From: Polychytrium aggregatum
Taxonomy: Eukaryota; Chytridiomycota; Chytridiomycetes; Polychytriales
DNA length: 64,000 nucleotides
Direction: 5' to 3'
NCBI RefSeq assembly: GCF_025602895.1
Contig: NW_026516229.1
Coordinates: 186,001-250,000 of the forward strand
Part shown: one piece after another, positions 55,701 through 64,000 of the stretch
Position numbering within the stretch: position 1 is the stretch's first letter
How the letters are laid out: each line of letters starts with the position of its first letter
The notes under the pieces: generated by a model
The model's input: only the letters and a program-made list of their open reading frames with translations
Told to the model about the DNA's origin: nothing
The model's database searches: none
Translations under genes and position numbers: made by a program

Positions 55701-56120
55701 ATGAGCGAGCACCCTGAACGCAAGTCGCAGACGTACACCATCGCCATCCCGCTGTATTCGCCGCCTCGCCTGGTCCAGCAGACCCTCGCCAGGGCCAAGA
55801 GCCTCCCTGGACAGGCCTATCGGGCAGTATTCCCAGGCCCCGGTCCGACCCTGGCGCCCCAGCTGCCCGCTCTCCGCACCCGAATCATCCCTCTGTCTCG
55901 TCCTGAAGCAGCCGGAGCCAAGACCCATGTCGAGCCATCCCTGCGCCGCAAAGACCCCAAGGACCGCCACGACCTCGTCGGGCCGAGCGAGCTGGTGATC
56001 CAGATGGCCTCGGGCGAGTGTTACTCTGTGAACATTCGGTCCCAGCGACGTCCCAAACTGCCCCCTCCTGTTCCAGAGACCGACCCGGAGCTGCAGCGTA
56101 TCCTGGACACCATCATATAG
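55701..56120 (+). CDS. Small protein of unknown function
   Basis: Open frame of 139 codons from ATG at 55701 (MSEHPERKSQTYTIAIPLYS). The product is basic and Pro-rich, with strings such as SPPRLVQQTLARAKS and a final segment SELVIQMASGECYSVNIRS followed by PETDPELQRILDTII. The C-terminal 60 residues show alternating hydrophobic residues and may fold. The same frame is open far upstream (to about 54948) so an additional 5' exon or an earlier start is possible. No family recognised. Support is moderate: frame length, clean stop, and position divergent from CIA1 and convergent with the acetyltransferase. Confidence 0.45.
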   Translation: MSEHPERKSQTYTIAIPLYSPPRLVQQTLARAKSLPGQAYRAVFPGPGPTLAPQLPALRTRIIPLSRPEAAGAKTHVEPSLRRKDPKDRHDLVGPSELVIQMASGECYSVNIRSQRRPKLPPPVPETDPELQRILDTII

Positions 56121-56310
56121 ACAGCGTCCGGAGAGACTCTCCTGGCCGCTTTCTTTCACTATGTTTATTTTAGTCTGCATCCGATTTCGATACAACATAC
56201 CCGAGCTGGCTATTGTACAAGCCCGGCAATAGAATAACAACATCATGCCATCTCCGCTGCAGGACGTGCATTTTCTCGCAGCGCAACGGCCAGTTGGCTG
56301 ACCCACCGGG

Positions 56311-56928
56311 TTATTGCGGCGAGTGCCCTTCGACATATCGGATGAACCGAGCGGGGTTGCCAGCAACGACTGTGTAGGGTTTCACGTCCTTGGTGACGAC
56401 GCTCCCGGCGCCGACGACAGCGCCGTTGCCGATGGTGACGCCAGGAAGGACGACGGTCGAGCCGCCAATCCACACATCGTCGCCGATGGTGATGGGCTTT
56501 GCGTATTCAGGGCCCTGTGTGCCGTTGCGGACTCGATAGTCGGTCGGGTGTGTGGCCGTGTAGAGCTGCACATTGGGGGCAAAGAGCACCCGGGAGCCGA
56601 TGCGGACGGGAGCGCAATCGAGGACGACACAGTTAAAGTTCATGTAGACGTCGCTGCCCAGATGAATGTTCTTGCCGTAGTCGCACGAGAAGGGTGGCTC
56701 CAGATGGACATTGAAAGGCTCGGCAATGGTGCCCAGCAGATCGATCAGCGAGGCCTGGACCTTTTCCCGCACCCCGGGCGAGCGATCGTTGACTTGGAGG
56801 GCGTTGTATTGCTCGAGGCGAGTGCGGCAAGCCTGTCGAGCGGCCACGAGCTCGGGATCGAAGCCAAAGTACAGCTCGCCGCTGAGCATCTTTTCGTGTT
56901 CGGAGCGAGGGGCAGAAGCGTCGGCCAT
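56311..56928 (-). CDS. Maltose/galactoside-type O-acetyltransferase (left-handed beta-helix)
   Basis: Acetyl-CoA-dependent sugar O-acetyltransferase of the maa/nodL/lacA family. Single exon, 205 residues, close to the usual 185-205. The N-terminal mac-type segment reads [20 protein letters not shown]. Hexapeptide-repeat strings follow: [40 protein letters not shown] (catalytic His in ATHP), [20 protein letters not shown] and [18 protein letters not shown], then the family end [12 protein letters not shown]. Start chosen at the ATG before the conserved N-terminal helix. The gene is intronless in an intron-rich neighbourhood and closely resembles bacterial proteins, but homologues are widespread in fungi, so transfer is only a possibility. 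The sugar acceptor is unknown. Confidence 0.92.
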   Translation of the reverse strand: MADASAPRSEHEKMLSGELYFGFDPELVAARQACRTRLEQYNALQVNDRSPGVREKVQASLIDLLGTIAEPFNVHLEPPFSCDYGKNIHLGSDVYMNFNCVVLDCAPVRIGSRVLFAPNVQLYTATHPTDYRVRNGTQGPEYAKPITIGDDVWIGGSTVVLPGVTIGNGAVVGAGSVVTKDVKPYTVVAGNPARFIRYVEGHSPQ

Positions 56929-57357
56929 GGCGATAGTGGGTGCTCTTGGTCGGGATCCGACTGACGGGCTTGGATGCTGCAGCGAGGAAGGACCTGCGAG
57001 CGATGTCGGCTCTGAGACAGGGCGCCAGGATCGGGATCAGGGACAGGATCAACACAGCCCTGGCTGTCCGCAGGCCAGGGTTTCGCGCGGATAGCTGGTG
57101 TCAATGGTCGCATGACCGTGGGCGCTCCAGATATCGCTGCCAAGGGCCTGCCGGGATGCATTGAGCTGCCGGCGATATTTATTGCGCGGCTCCCATCATA
57201 GTCCCGATGCCATCGGTCCCTGAGATGGGCTTTTACTTGTATGACGGGGGTGAAACCAAAGCTGTATTTGCTCGCGGACCTGCGCAACAGCAGCGACGCC
57301 GCCAGTGGGGCAGCGGCATGTGCAGGGAGGGACGGGGTGCGCTGAGGTCTACTTTTT
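56929..57357. other. Intergenic, upstream of the acetyltransferase
   Basis: Between the acetyltransferase start and the snRNP-gene stop (both -). No motif recognised; presumably the acetyltransferase promoter. Confidence 0.45.
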
Positions 57358-58890
57358 CTACTTTTTGGCATATTCTACTACCAAGCTGTAGTTTTGGGTA
57401 AGCTTGAAGCCGTTCAGGCCTGTTCGGGCAACGGCGCCTTGGCTGTCCTGCTCGTACTCGACAAAGGCCAGACCAGATTTGCCCGGCACCAGCCGTACGT
57501 CGATCAGACCCGGGTACTGCTTGAACAGCGTCTCGAGGGCAGCCTCGGTCACTTCCGGCGGCAGATTGTGGAGAATCAGAACGCGATGGGGTGGAACGTC
57601 GGGGGCAGCCTGTTTTTGGTCCTGAGGGTCTGTGTCGGCAAAGGTCAAAGTAGAAAAGGGTCAGGCTCGGTCCGATCGTCAAAGGGCCAGCTGGCTATCG
57701 ACAATGCTTCATCCGCTCGACTCCTCGAGGCCGCAATCCAAGAGTGAGTCGGGGATCCATTTGTCGGTCGGTATGGGCCAAGGCCCAGGGCTGCAAATGA
57801 GCCAAGGAGCACCATATGGGCTCATCATTGTGGCTCGGGCGGCCTCGGATGCTCGTCCAGACGATGTCAAATGAGATTGCACGAGCCACCAAATCCGCCT
57901 GCTCAACGATCGATGGTACTTGCCGTCTGCGTCTCTGACTCTCTTCTGCTGGCTCTGGTTGACAGGCTCGTGATCGTCGTCTGCGCCGTCTCTCTCGCGC
58001 TTGATTCCCTGCGCGCCGGTAGGATGTGGTGCTGGACCAGCGGCCTTGACTGAGGACACGGCCGGCCCAAGCTTGCTTCGCTTGATCATGCTTCCTTCCA
58101 TAATCGTCAGGATATTGGACTTGGTCCGGGAATATGTGATTTTCTGGTGTGTCGGCAGGGTACCGGGGATCCCCCCAAACCGTCGGTATTGCAGTTGGCG
58201 TCAGCGACAGCCCGACCATCAAGTGCCCGCAACAGCGACCAGGAAGAAATACTCGCAGTCTATCGATCGCTGGCTCAATTGCAACTGCAGGCTCATGACG
58301 GAGAACAGCGAGTCGACTCGGAAAACAACTTCAGAGCTGCCTCCCTCTTGCTATGAAGCAGGGAAGGGGGGGGCTCATCGTGGCTGTCCATCCACATGTC
58401 CTGCCGTGTCGATCCAGACGATTCTCATTCTCCCCCTCGAGACTTACGATCGGTTGGTCGTAGAAAGGAAAGCCCTGTAATCCACGGATCGCCGCTGTGG
58501 CCTGGGCGACCTCCTTGAAGACCACAAAGGCCTGCTCCCGCATTTTGGCGTTGCGGACGGCGACAACATCGAGGACACGACCGTACGGCGAAAACAACGC
58601 ATAGAGTGATCTCTTGAGCTCTACCGTCCAATGTTTCATCATAATATCGAAGATCGGCAGGGGGTTTCCGCGGAGGATCGGTAGAGCATTGACAAGCGAT
58701 CGACGGAGGGGTGTGGATGCGTTAGCGCAATCAATGGACACCGTAGCTCGCCGTCGCATCACCAGATCGCGACAGGCGAATACATGGCCTGTCTTTGGTC
58801 GGCATAGTGGCTGGCCGTACCTGGCTTCTTGATTTTGCCGTTGATGTTTGTGACGTAGAGCGTTTGCGAGGGGACGACGATTGTTGACAT
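57358..58890 (-). CDS. U1A/U2B''-type snRNP protein (two RRMs)
   Basis: Spliceosomal snRNA-binding protein of the U1A/U2B''/SNF family. Exons 58890-58821, 58620-58448, 58143 to about 57940 (or 57920) and about 57621-57358, giving about 236 residues (family about 225-285). RRM1 opens [15 protein letters not shown] (RNP2), continues [19 protein letters not shown] and REQAFVVF (RNP1), and ends [19 protein letters not shown], closely following the U1A/U2B'' pattern. A basic linker ([13 protein letters not shown]) leads to RRM2 with [20 protein letters not shown] and [11 protein letters not shown], ending VVEYAKK at the C-terminus. For the last intron, the strong-looking donor GTACCA at 57919 is out of phase with available acceptors, while GTCAGA at 57939 paired with CCTCAG at 57622-57624 is in phase; that junction is provisional. 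The gene diverges from TPGS2. Confidence 0.85.
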
Positions 58891-59451
58891 GGCGATCGGA
58901 GATGTGGTACCGAGCTCGGGCTGGAGTAAGAGGACGGAGGCTTACGGTTTGGGACTGTGGGGTGTGGCTGGCGGCGGCTACTCTGGGATCAGGGGCGCTG
59001 TTGTGCGGCGCTGGTGCAGGATGCCGTTGCTGATGATGCGAGTGTGGGAGGCCGATGTCGCAGCGGGGCGTCGGGTCTGCATCCGTCGGCGATCGAGCCA
59101 GAGGAAGAAACACCCGCACGTCTCGAGATCTCGGGAGGACCGAAAGCGCGCGTGTGTGTGTGCGCCTCTCGCTTGTGCTCTCGCTTGTGCTCTCGCTTGT
59201 GCTCTCGCTCTTGCTCGCTTCCCACGCAGACAAACTGCTCGGCCCAACATCGACGCCGATTTACTTTCCACCACCATCGCGGGGGATGGCTCTGTCTTGT
59301 CCGGCGAGCCCCAGCAAGCATAGGTCCGTCTCGCTCATCGATCTGCAGTCCGAGACACACGCTCCAGCCCATCCGCGCCGATACAAATCATCTATTCGGA
59401 CGGTGCCGACGCCATCCCACAACCACCAGCATCTCGCCGCCACCACACACC
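58891..59451. other. Divergent intergenic region (snRNP / TPGS2)
   Basis: 561 bp between divergent starts, with a 12-bp minisatellite at 59165-59216. The upstream TPGS2 frame is open but shows no conserved motif. Confidence 0.5.
59165..59216. repeat. 12-bp minisatellite (CTCGCTTGTGCT)
   Basis: Four copies of CTCGCTTGTGCT, the last degenerate, about 240 bp upstream of the TPGS2 ATG. Confidence 0.85.
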
Positions 59452-60795
59452 ATGGCCAAGAAGCCCAGCACCAAAAAGTCGGTCCTGCTTGAGGAGATCT
59501 TCTCTGGAGCCATCGGCTTTCTCGAATCCTGCCCCGGCGTGCACGAGGTCAAGCTCTGCAGCCGCAATAACTCGCTCTCGTCGTACCATTTTCTGGCGTG
59601 GGAACGCGACCACCCAGGCATCGCCCTGCCCAGCGATCTCAAGGCCTTTCTGCAAATCACCGACGGCATTCTGCTCGGATGGTCCGTCAAATTCAGTCAC
59701 CAGGAGGCCTTCCAGCTCGGCGCCATCCACATCAACGCTCTCGAGCGGCTGGTTCGTGTGGACTCGCCGCGCCGCACTGCGGATGGGTCGGCTCTGGACC
59801 ATCCGTACTTCCAGCCGCTCTCCAAGCCGCCAGGGCCATCTTTTGTCTTGCAAGAATGCCGGGGATACGGTCGTGTGTGTCTTTGCTATATGCACACGCC
59901 TCCGCGATACAACTACTCGCCGAGCTCGGAATCCCTGAAGGACGACCCCGCACAGGCGACCGGTACCACCGGTACCGCTGGTGCCCCCCAGCCCGACGGC
60001 GAGTCCAGGGCCCAACCGGTCGTCCAGGTCTGGTTCCAGGAGACCAAGCCCGGTGAGGGTGCTGGCTCGTGGTTCCGCATCGCCAAGAGCTTCACGGCCT
60101 ACTTTCGGCTGATGATCGAGCACATGGGGATCCACGGCTGGCAGCTCGCCTTTACGGACTCGGGCCTGCCCCCGGCGGTGCTGGACTGGATGTGCTTCTA
60201 CGTGCCCGCTCGAGCCAAGATGTACCGCCAGCACCGGCTCTTTCTCAAGCGGCTCCAGGCGAACAAGGCCTTGGCCCCGACTCCATCGCCGTCTGAATCG
60301 TCTCTACTGTGGAAGAATCAGGTGGCGGCGACCCCAGAGTTCCATTTGGAGGGTATAGCCACAGAACAGGAAAGCAAGGCACTCGAAGAGGTCTCCAACT
60401 TTGATCCGGAGCGACTTCCCCAGCCCTCATTTGGTGGCTCTGGCTCCGGATCAAAGTCCCGTCCGGGAAACACACGCAACGACCAAGACAAGCCTGCGTC
60501 GGCCACAGCTCCAACCCAGCCCACCGACAAACCCGGAGCAGCAGCGTCAAATCTGACACTCTCCGGCGGAGACGCTGGTCCCAGCGCGCATGCTGTCCGG
60601 TCCGGCGCCAGCACGAACACTCTGCAGCCACCCTCAGGCACTGTCGGGCCCAGCACCACCGGGTTCTCAAATCCGACAAGCACCCCGAGCAGCCGGGCAA
60701 GCTCAGCGACGTCGCATCAGCGGTACCGATACTCGAATGGAAGCGCAGGCACCGGCACCCGAACAGCCCGTACGTCTGCGACTACGTACTACTGA
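59452..60795 (+). CDS. TPGS2: Tubulin polyglutamylase complex subunit 2-like protein (TPGS2)
   Basis: Non-catalytic subunit of the TTLL1 tubulin polyglutamylase complex, which modifies axonemal tubulin. Single exon, 447 residues from the ATG at 59452 (MAKKPSTKKSVLLEEIFSGA). The first 280 residues form an SMI1/KNR4-like fold with strings typical of TPGS2: GVHEVKLCSRNNSLSSYHFL, LPSDLKAFLQITDGILLGWS (acidic substrate-loop region, usually TNGFHMTWSV in animals), LGAIHINALERL, and the late helix FTAYFRLMIEHMGIHGWQLA followed by DWMCFYVPARA. The last 160 residues are Ser/Thr/Pro-rich and disordered. The long N-terminal open frame before this ATG is leader. TPGS2 occurs in flagellated eukaryotes, so the gene points to a zoospore-forming fungus. 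An unrelated SMI1/KNR4-family protein is the alternative. Confidence 0.75.
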   Translation: MAKKPSTKKSVLLEEIFSGAIGFLESCPGVHEVKLCSRNNSLSSYHFLAWERDHPGIALPSDLKAFLQITDGILLGWSVKFSHQEAFQLGAIHINALERLVRVDSPRRTADGSALDHPYFQPLSKPPGPSFVLQECRGYGRVCLCYMHTPPRYNYSPSSESLKDDPAQATGTTGTAGAPQPDGESRAQPVVQVWFQETKPGEGAGSWFRIAKSFTAYFRLMIEHMGIHGWQLAFTDSGLPPAVLDWMCFYVPARAKMYRQHRLFLKRLQANKALAPTPSPSESSLLWKNQVAATPEFHLEGIATEQESKALEEVSNFDPERLPQPSFGGSGSGSKSRPGNTRNDQDKPASATAPTQPTDKPGAAASNLTLSGGDAGPSAHAVRSGASTNTLQPPSGTVGPSTTGFSNPTSTPSSRASSATSHQRYRYSNGSAGTGTRTARTSATTYY

Positions 60796-61043
60796 TGTTC
60801 CCGTGGACCGAGTGCCCCTCCCGTGTCCGTGGATAGCGGTATAATAAGAAAGGTGGCTTCTATTGCGGAAAATGTATGGAGTTTTGCCGCCGGTTGTTGT
60901 GACGGCTGGTGTTGGTGCATAACTGGCGCCAAAGGTAATTGATGGGTGCTTTGGTGTATGGAGCGGCGTGGCGATGCAGGCAGAGAGAATGGAAAGGTTC
61001 ATGTAACGACGGCGGGACTGAGCCGCAATTCTGGTGATGCACA
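60796..61043. other. Convergent 3' region
   Basis: Between TPGS2 (+) and the SH3 membrane protein (-). AATAAGAAAG at about 60842 may act as a polyadenylation signal for TPGS2. Otherwise nothing recognised. Confidence 0.4.
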
Positions 61044-63561
61044 TCACTTGAGGAGCGGCATGCTGTCGCCCTGCTCGTGCTGGATTGTGGTGGCCATCGA
61101 CTCGCAGCTCGAGGTTCCGCCGGTTTTCTGGAACAAGCTGCCGGGGCCGCCGCCAGGACGATCGTGGCCAGGTCCTTCCTGATTCGAAATACGGCCGTCT
61201 GCGTCAGAAACAAGGGCGCCTCGATAAGAGGTATGAATGCCATCCGGAGCCTCAAGCCTCGACGGGGGATCGTCCAGACCGGCTTGCTCCTCCTCGGCCC
61301 GATCGAGAGGGTTGTTCCCGCGCATAGCCGAGTCCTTGAGGGCAAGGATGGGCAGCGGCGGCGTTGGGGAGTGGATCAGCGTGGCAGGCGGGTTCGTGAT
61401 GATGGTGCTCATAGATCGATATATGTTGTTGATTTCGTCTTCGGCACTGACATGCTCCTGGTGGATGGTCGAGATCATCCTGTCGATCTCGGGCAGTGAC
61501 GGCAGCGGATTCAGCACGACACTCCTGCGCTTAGACTCGCCGGACCATGTCGATGATGTCACCGACAGAGGGTTCGAGAGCGTCCGAATCAGGTCGAGGT
61601 CGGCGGTAGCCGCGAGGCGGGCGTCATGGCGGGTGGCCGAGCGGTTGAGCTGGTCGAGGAGCGAGCTGTCCTGCACCGGCTGGTACGGACTGGCCACTCG
61701 CACGGGCCAGCGTTCGAGCGTATGGTCTCGGGTGATGTTGTTACGGCCGGCTGGTCCTGAGAAGGATGGCTGAGGACGATGAAGACTCGAGGACTCAGAC
61801 GGTAGCGGGGCCACACCATAGTTGTATGAGCCGGCCGGGTCGAGGGCTGGGCTCATCGCACGAGTGCCACCGCCCTGCGAGAAGTACTCCAGGTGGTTGG
61901 CTTTGCCCTGGGAGGGACGGCGATCCTGGGTGCCAATCGACGGGCCGCCGAATGCCGAACCGTTGTCAGCACTGAAGCTGGAGAGTGTCGACAGACGATT
62001 CGGGTTCTTTCCAGCGGGGCGGAGCTTCTCGAGATGGCTCATTTGTAGGAAACCGATCTCCTTGGTTTGCACTGATTGAGCAGAGCGAGGCCAAGTCAAT
62101 TCAAGCGGCACAGGCGCCAAAGGCAAGGGCAGGTGCACAGAGCAAGGGGGGAGCCGGCACCGGGAGGAGCAGGGACCAGAGTTGCCCCGGATTGACACTG
62201 GAAGCGGGCTCCCGGTCCGAGTCAGGGAAGGGAGCGAGCTCCAACAACAGCACTCCGATACTCACTGTTGATGGCGTATCCAATCTCGGGCGAGGGCTGG
62301 TAGAACACCAGGATGCGGTCGCCTCGCTTGAGCTCAAGTTCGTTCCGGCTCCGCGGGGCATATCCAATCTTGACCCTCGTATCGATCCAGGCCTCGGAGT
62401 GCTCGAGCAGCTTCAGCGCCTCGCCCATCCGGCGCAGCCTCAGCTGGCACTGAGCCAGTTGTTCATAGTAGTCCAGGCGGGCCGCGGGCATCAAGATGTG
62501 CTTGGCGAGCTGCTTGAGGACCCGATCGAACTCGAGGACAAAGTTGCGGAAGGTGTGGTTGGAAAAGTCGGACTGGATGACGAGGGGCAAATGGACGCTG
62601 GTTTCGTTGTTATGGAAGGTCAGGACCGACTCGGTGCTGATCGAGGCCTTGTAGGCAACGGATTCTTCGAGTTGCGGAGCGGCAGACTGGGCCTCAGATG
62701 CAAATGGCACCACAAGGATGGTCTGGGGGCCTGTCTCGGGCCGTTGCGACGAGACGCTGGTTAGCGACTGCCGATTCCAGAGAACAGAATATCGAGGTTA
62801 GTTGGCTCCAACATGGCAGCTGTTCCTGGAGGATCCAGGTGGCTCTGGGGGCGGCCGGGGCTGCACGAGTCGACGGAGGCACTTACAGCGGACCAAGAGT
62901 CAGAGTGGTCGTCCTTGACAAACCTCCAGGAGCAGCTCTGGGTGTTGACGACGAGCAGGCGCAGACCATCGCCCGATGCCCCCGCAGTCGAGTCGGCATA
63001 CATGAGCAGGGTGTCCCGCGTCGAGTATGGAATCGACTTTCGGCGTTCGACGGCGGCCCTCGACAGCTCCTCAGGCGGCAGTTTGGCCAGATCGGTGTCC
63101 TTGAAGGCATCCATGTGCACGATTTCGACGGAGCCAGATGGACCGGGCGGAGCAGGCGCTTTGTGGGCTCGACGTCGTCGGCTCCTCTGGAAGGCACACA
63201 GGGCGGCCAGCGCCAACAGCAACGCACCAGCGACGCCAATGCCAGCATACAGGACCATGGGGCTGGGCGAGGACGACGCTGCCGGAGAAGGAGATGGGAC
63301 CGAGGTGTCCGACGATTGAACGACGGACGCTGGGCTGGCGACAGACGGCGCCGGCAACAGCGAGGCGGCAACGGAGTTTGGGGCTGGCGAGGATGATGCT
63401 GGTGCTGAGGAGGTTTGGTGCTGGGCGGCGGTGGGCAACAGCGACGCCGACGCCGAAAGGGTCGGGGGACCAAACCGGGTGTCGGTATGGGCCAGAGCCA
63501 GCGGGAGCAAGAGCAGGAGCCCCGAGAGGGGCTGAGAAGGGCCGAGTGTGCCGACGAGCAT
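61044..63561 (-). CDS. Single-pass membrane protein with cytoplasmic SH3 domain (Fus1-like architecture)
   Basis: Exons 63561-62887, 62767-62266 and 62071-61044; phases agree, about 734 residues. The ATG at 63561 gives a signal peptide (GLLLLLPLALAHT). A Ser/Thr/Pro-rich ectodomain of about 80 residues, likely O-glycosylated, leads to one transmembrane helix (VLYAGIGVAGALLLALAALC) and a stop-transfer FQRSRRRRAHK. The cytoplasmic part includes a helical region (LDYYEQLAQCQLRLRRMGEA). It is followed by an SH3 domain split by intron 2: NELELKRGDRILVFYQPSPE, then IGFLQMSHLEKL. A 300-residue disordered tail follows. Signal, stalk, membrane helix and SH3 is the layout of yeast Fus1, a cell-fusion protein; orthology is not shown. 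The SH3 proline-binding aromatic positions look partly altered (VFYQPSPEIGYAIN in place of the usual ALYDY motif and WW pair). Confidence 0.75.
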
Positions 63562-63825
63562 TCGGATGGGCGCCGGAGACGGCAATGCGATCGAGCGGAG
63601 CAGGCAGGGCGAGCGGGGAGCAGGCCAAAGCCGGATGAGAAAGGACCGCAGACGAAAAGTGTCTGTTGGCCTGTGTTCAGTCACGGAAAGGGATTGTGCG
63701 ATCGCAGAAGGGGCCAGCGGCGTGCAGCGGCAGCCCGTGGGAGTGTGCTCTGCATCCTTTGAGCAGGTGGGGGCGGGTGGGTGAGGGGGCGTGCACAAGC
63801 GGACGCTGGCTGGGCAGAGAGTAAG

Positions 63826-63858
63826 ATGGAGGGTGAGATGGAGGGTGAGATGGAGGGA
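63826..63858. repeat. 12-bp tandem repeat (GATGGAGGGTGA)
   Basis: Three near-perfect copies of GATGGAGGGTGA. Confidence 0.75.
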
Positions 63859-63950
63859 GGCAAGAAGAACTGCCCTTGGCAAGAAGAACTACCATTGGCA
63901 CCAGCACACTGTCCCGTTTCGTTCCGAACAAGGTGTACTGTATTTGATGA

Positions 63951-64000
63951 TATCAATGAGTGAATGAGTGTAATGCTATCGATGAGTGAATGAGTGCAAT
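63951..64000. repeat. 25-bp imperfect direct repeat at the window edge
   Basis: Two copies of a unit with ATCAATGAGTGAATGAGTG / ATCGATGAGTGAATGAGTG; it may continue beyond the window. Confidence 0.7.

Larger units (their letters stand above)
63562..64000. other. Upstream region of the SH3 membrane protein, window edge
   Basis: Contains GAGATGGAGGGT repeats at 63826-63858, an imperfect duplication of a GGCAAGAAGAACT segment (63867-63899), and the terminal repeat at 63951-64000. No gene called. Confidence 0.45.

Noticed and set aside
1-64000. tRNA, rRNA or transposon
   Set aside because: No T-loop/acceptor signature, rRNA core motif, transposase, reverse transcriptase or terminal repeats were seen by eye; a covariance-model and repeat-library scan was not possible.

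Overview
This window looks like nuclear DNA from a GC-rich, intron-dense, early-diverging (chytrid-like) fungus. The genes are eukaryotic, densely packed on both strands, and mostly split by short GT-AG introns. Fungal markers include a Sel1-repeat chitin synthase activator, a GH16 glucanase with a GPI-type tail, a HAK/KUP potassium transporter and a Dia2/Pof3-type TPR-F-box-LRR protein. Several genes are characteristic of zoosporic fungi rather than yeasts: a TPGS2-like tubulin polyglutamylase subunit (a flagellar/axonemal function), CNOT11, a two-domain cyclic-nucleotide-binding protein, and a pyruvate formate-lyase activating enzyme. I saw no rRNA, tRNA, CRISPR array, transposon or viral remnant. 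The species assignment is an inference from gene content.

Layout. 0-7 kb: a radical-SAM PFL-activating enzyme (+) with an apparent 1-nt frameshift, then a large eIF2-alpha kinase (-) whose N-terminus looks like a PAS domain. 7-24 kb: a tandem-RRM protein (-), a p24-alpha cargo receptor (+), a GH16 enzyme (-), a short coiled-coil (SCOCO) protein (-), a SKT5/CHS4 homologue (+) and the Pol I subunit RPA43 (-). 24-37 kb: a membrane J-protein (-) divergent from CNOT11 (+), a large disordered protein of unknown function (+), an F-box protein (-) and the cyclic-nucleotide-binding protein (+). 37-49 kb: HAK1 (-, 11 exons), an RS-domain cyclophilin (-), DIA2 (-) and, divergent from it, a RING-vWA protein (+). 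49-64 kb: threonyl-tRNA synthetase (-), the Fe-S assembly WD40 protein CIA1 (-), a small unknown protein (+), a maltose-type O-acetyltransferase (-), a U1A/U2B''-type snRNP protein (-), TPGS2 (+) and a single-pass membrane protein with an SH3 domain (-).

Most genes are housekeeping or signalling genes of unrelated pathways and there is no operon-like cluster. Exon coordinates were derived by hand, by matching family motifs across frames and requiring splice phases to agree. Two junctions (J-protein exon 3 and the last intron of the U1A/U2B'' gene) and a few starts remain uncertain and are flagged. Minisatellites are frequent in introns and leaders. The most interesting points are the PAS-like eIF2-alpha kinase with two in-phase acceptors that give alternative C-termini, the eukaryotic PFL activator with its frame break, and the SH3-bearing Fus1-like receptor.
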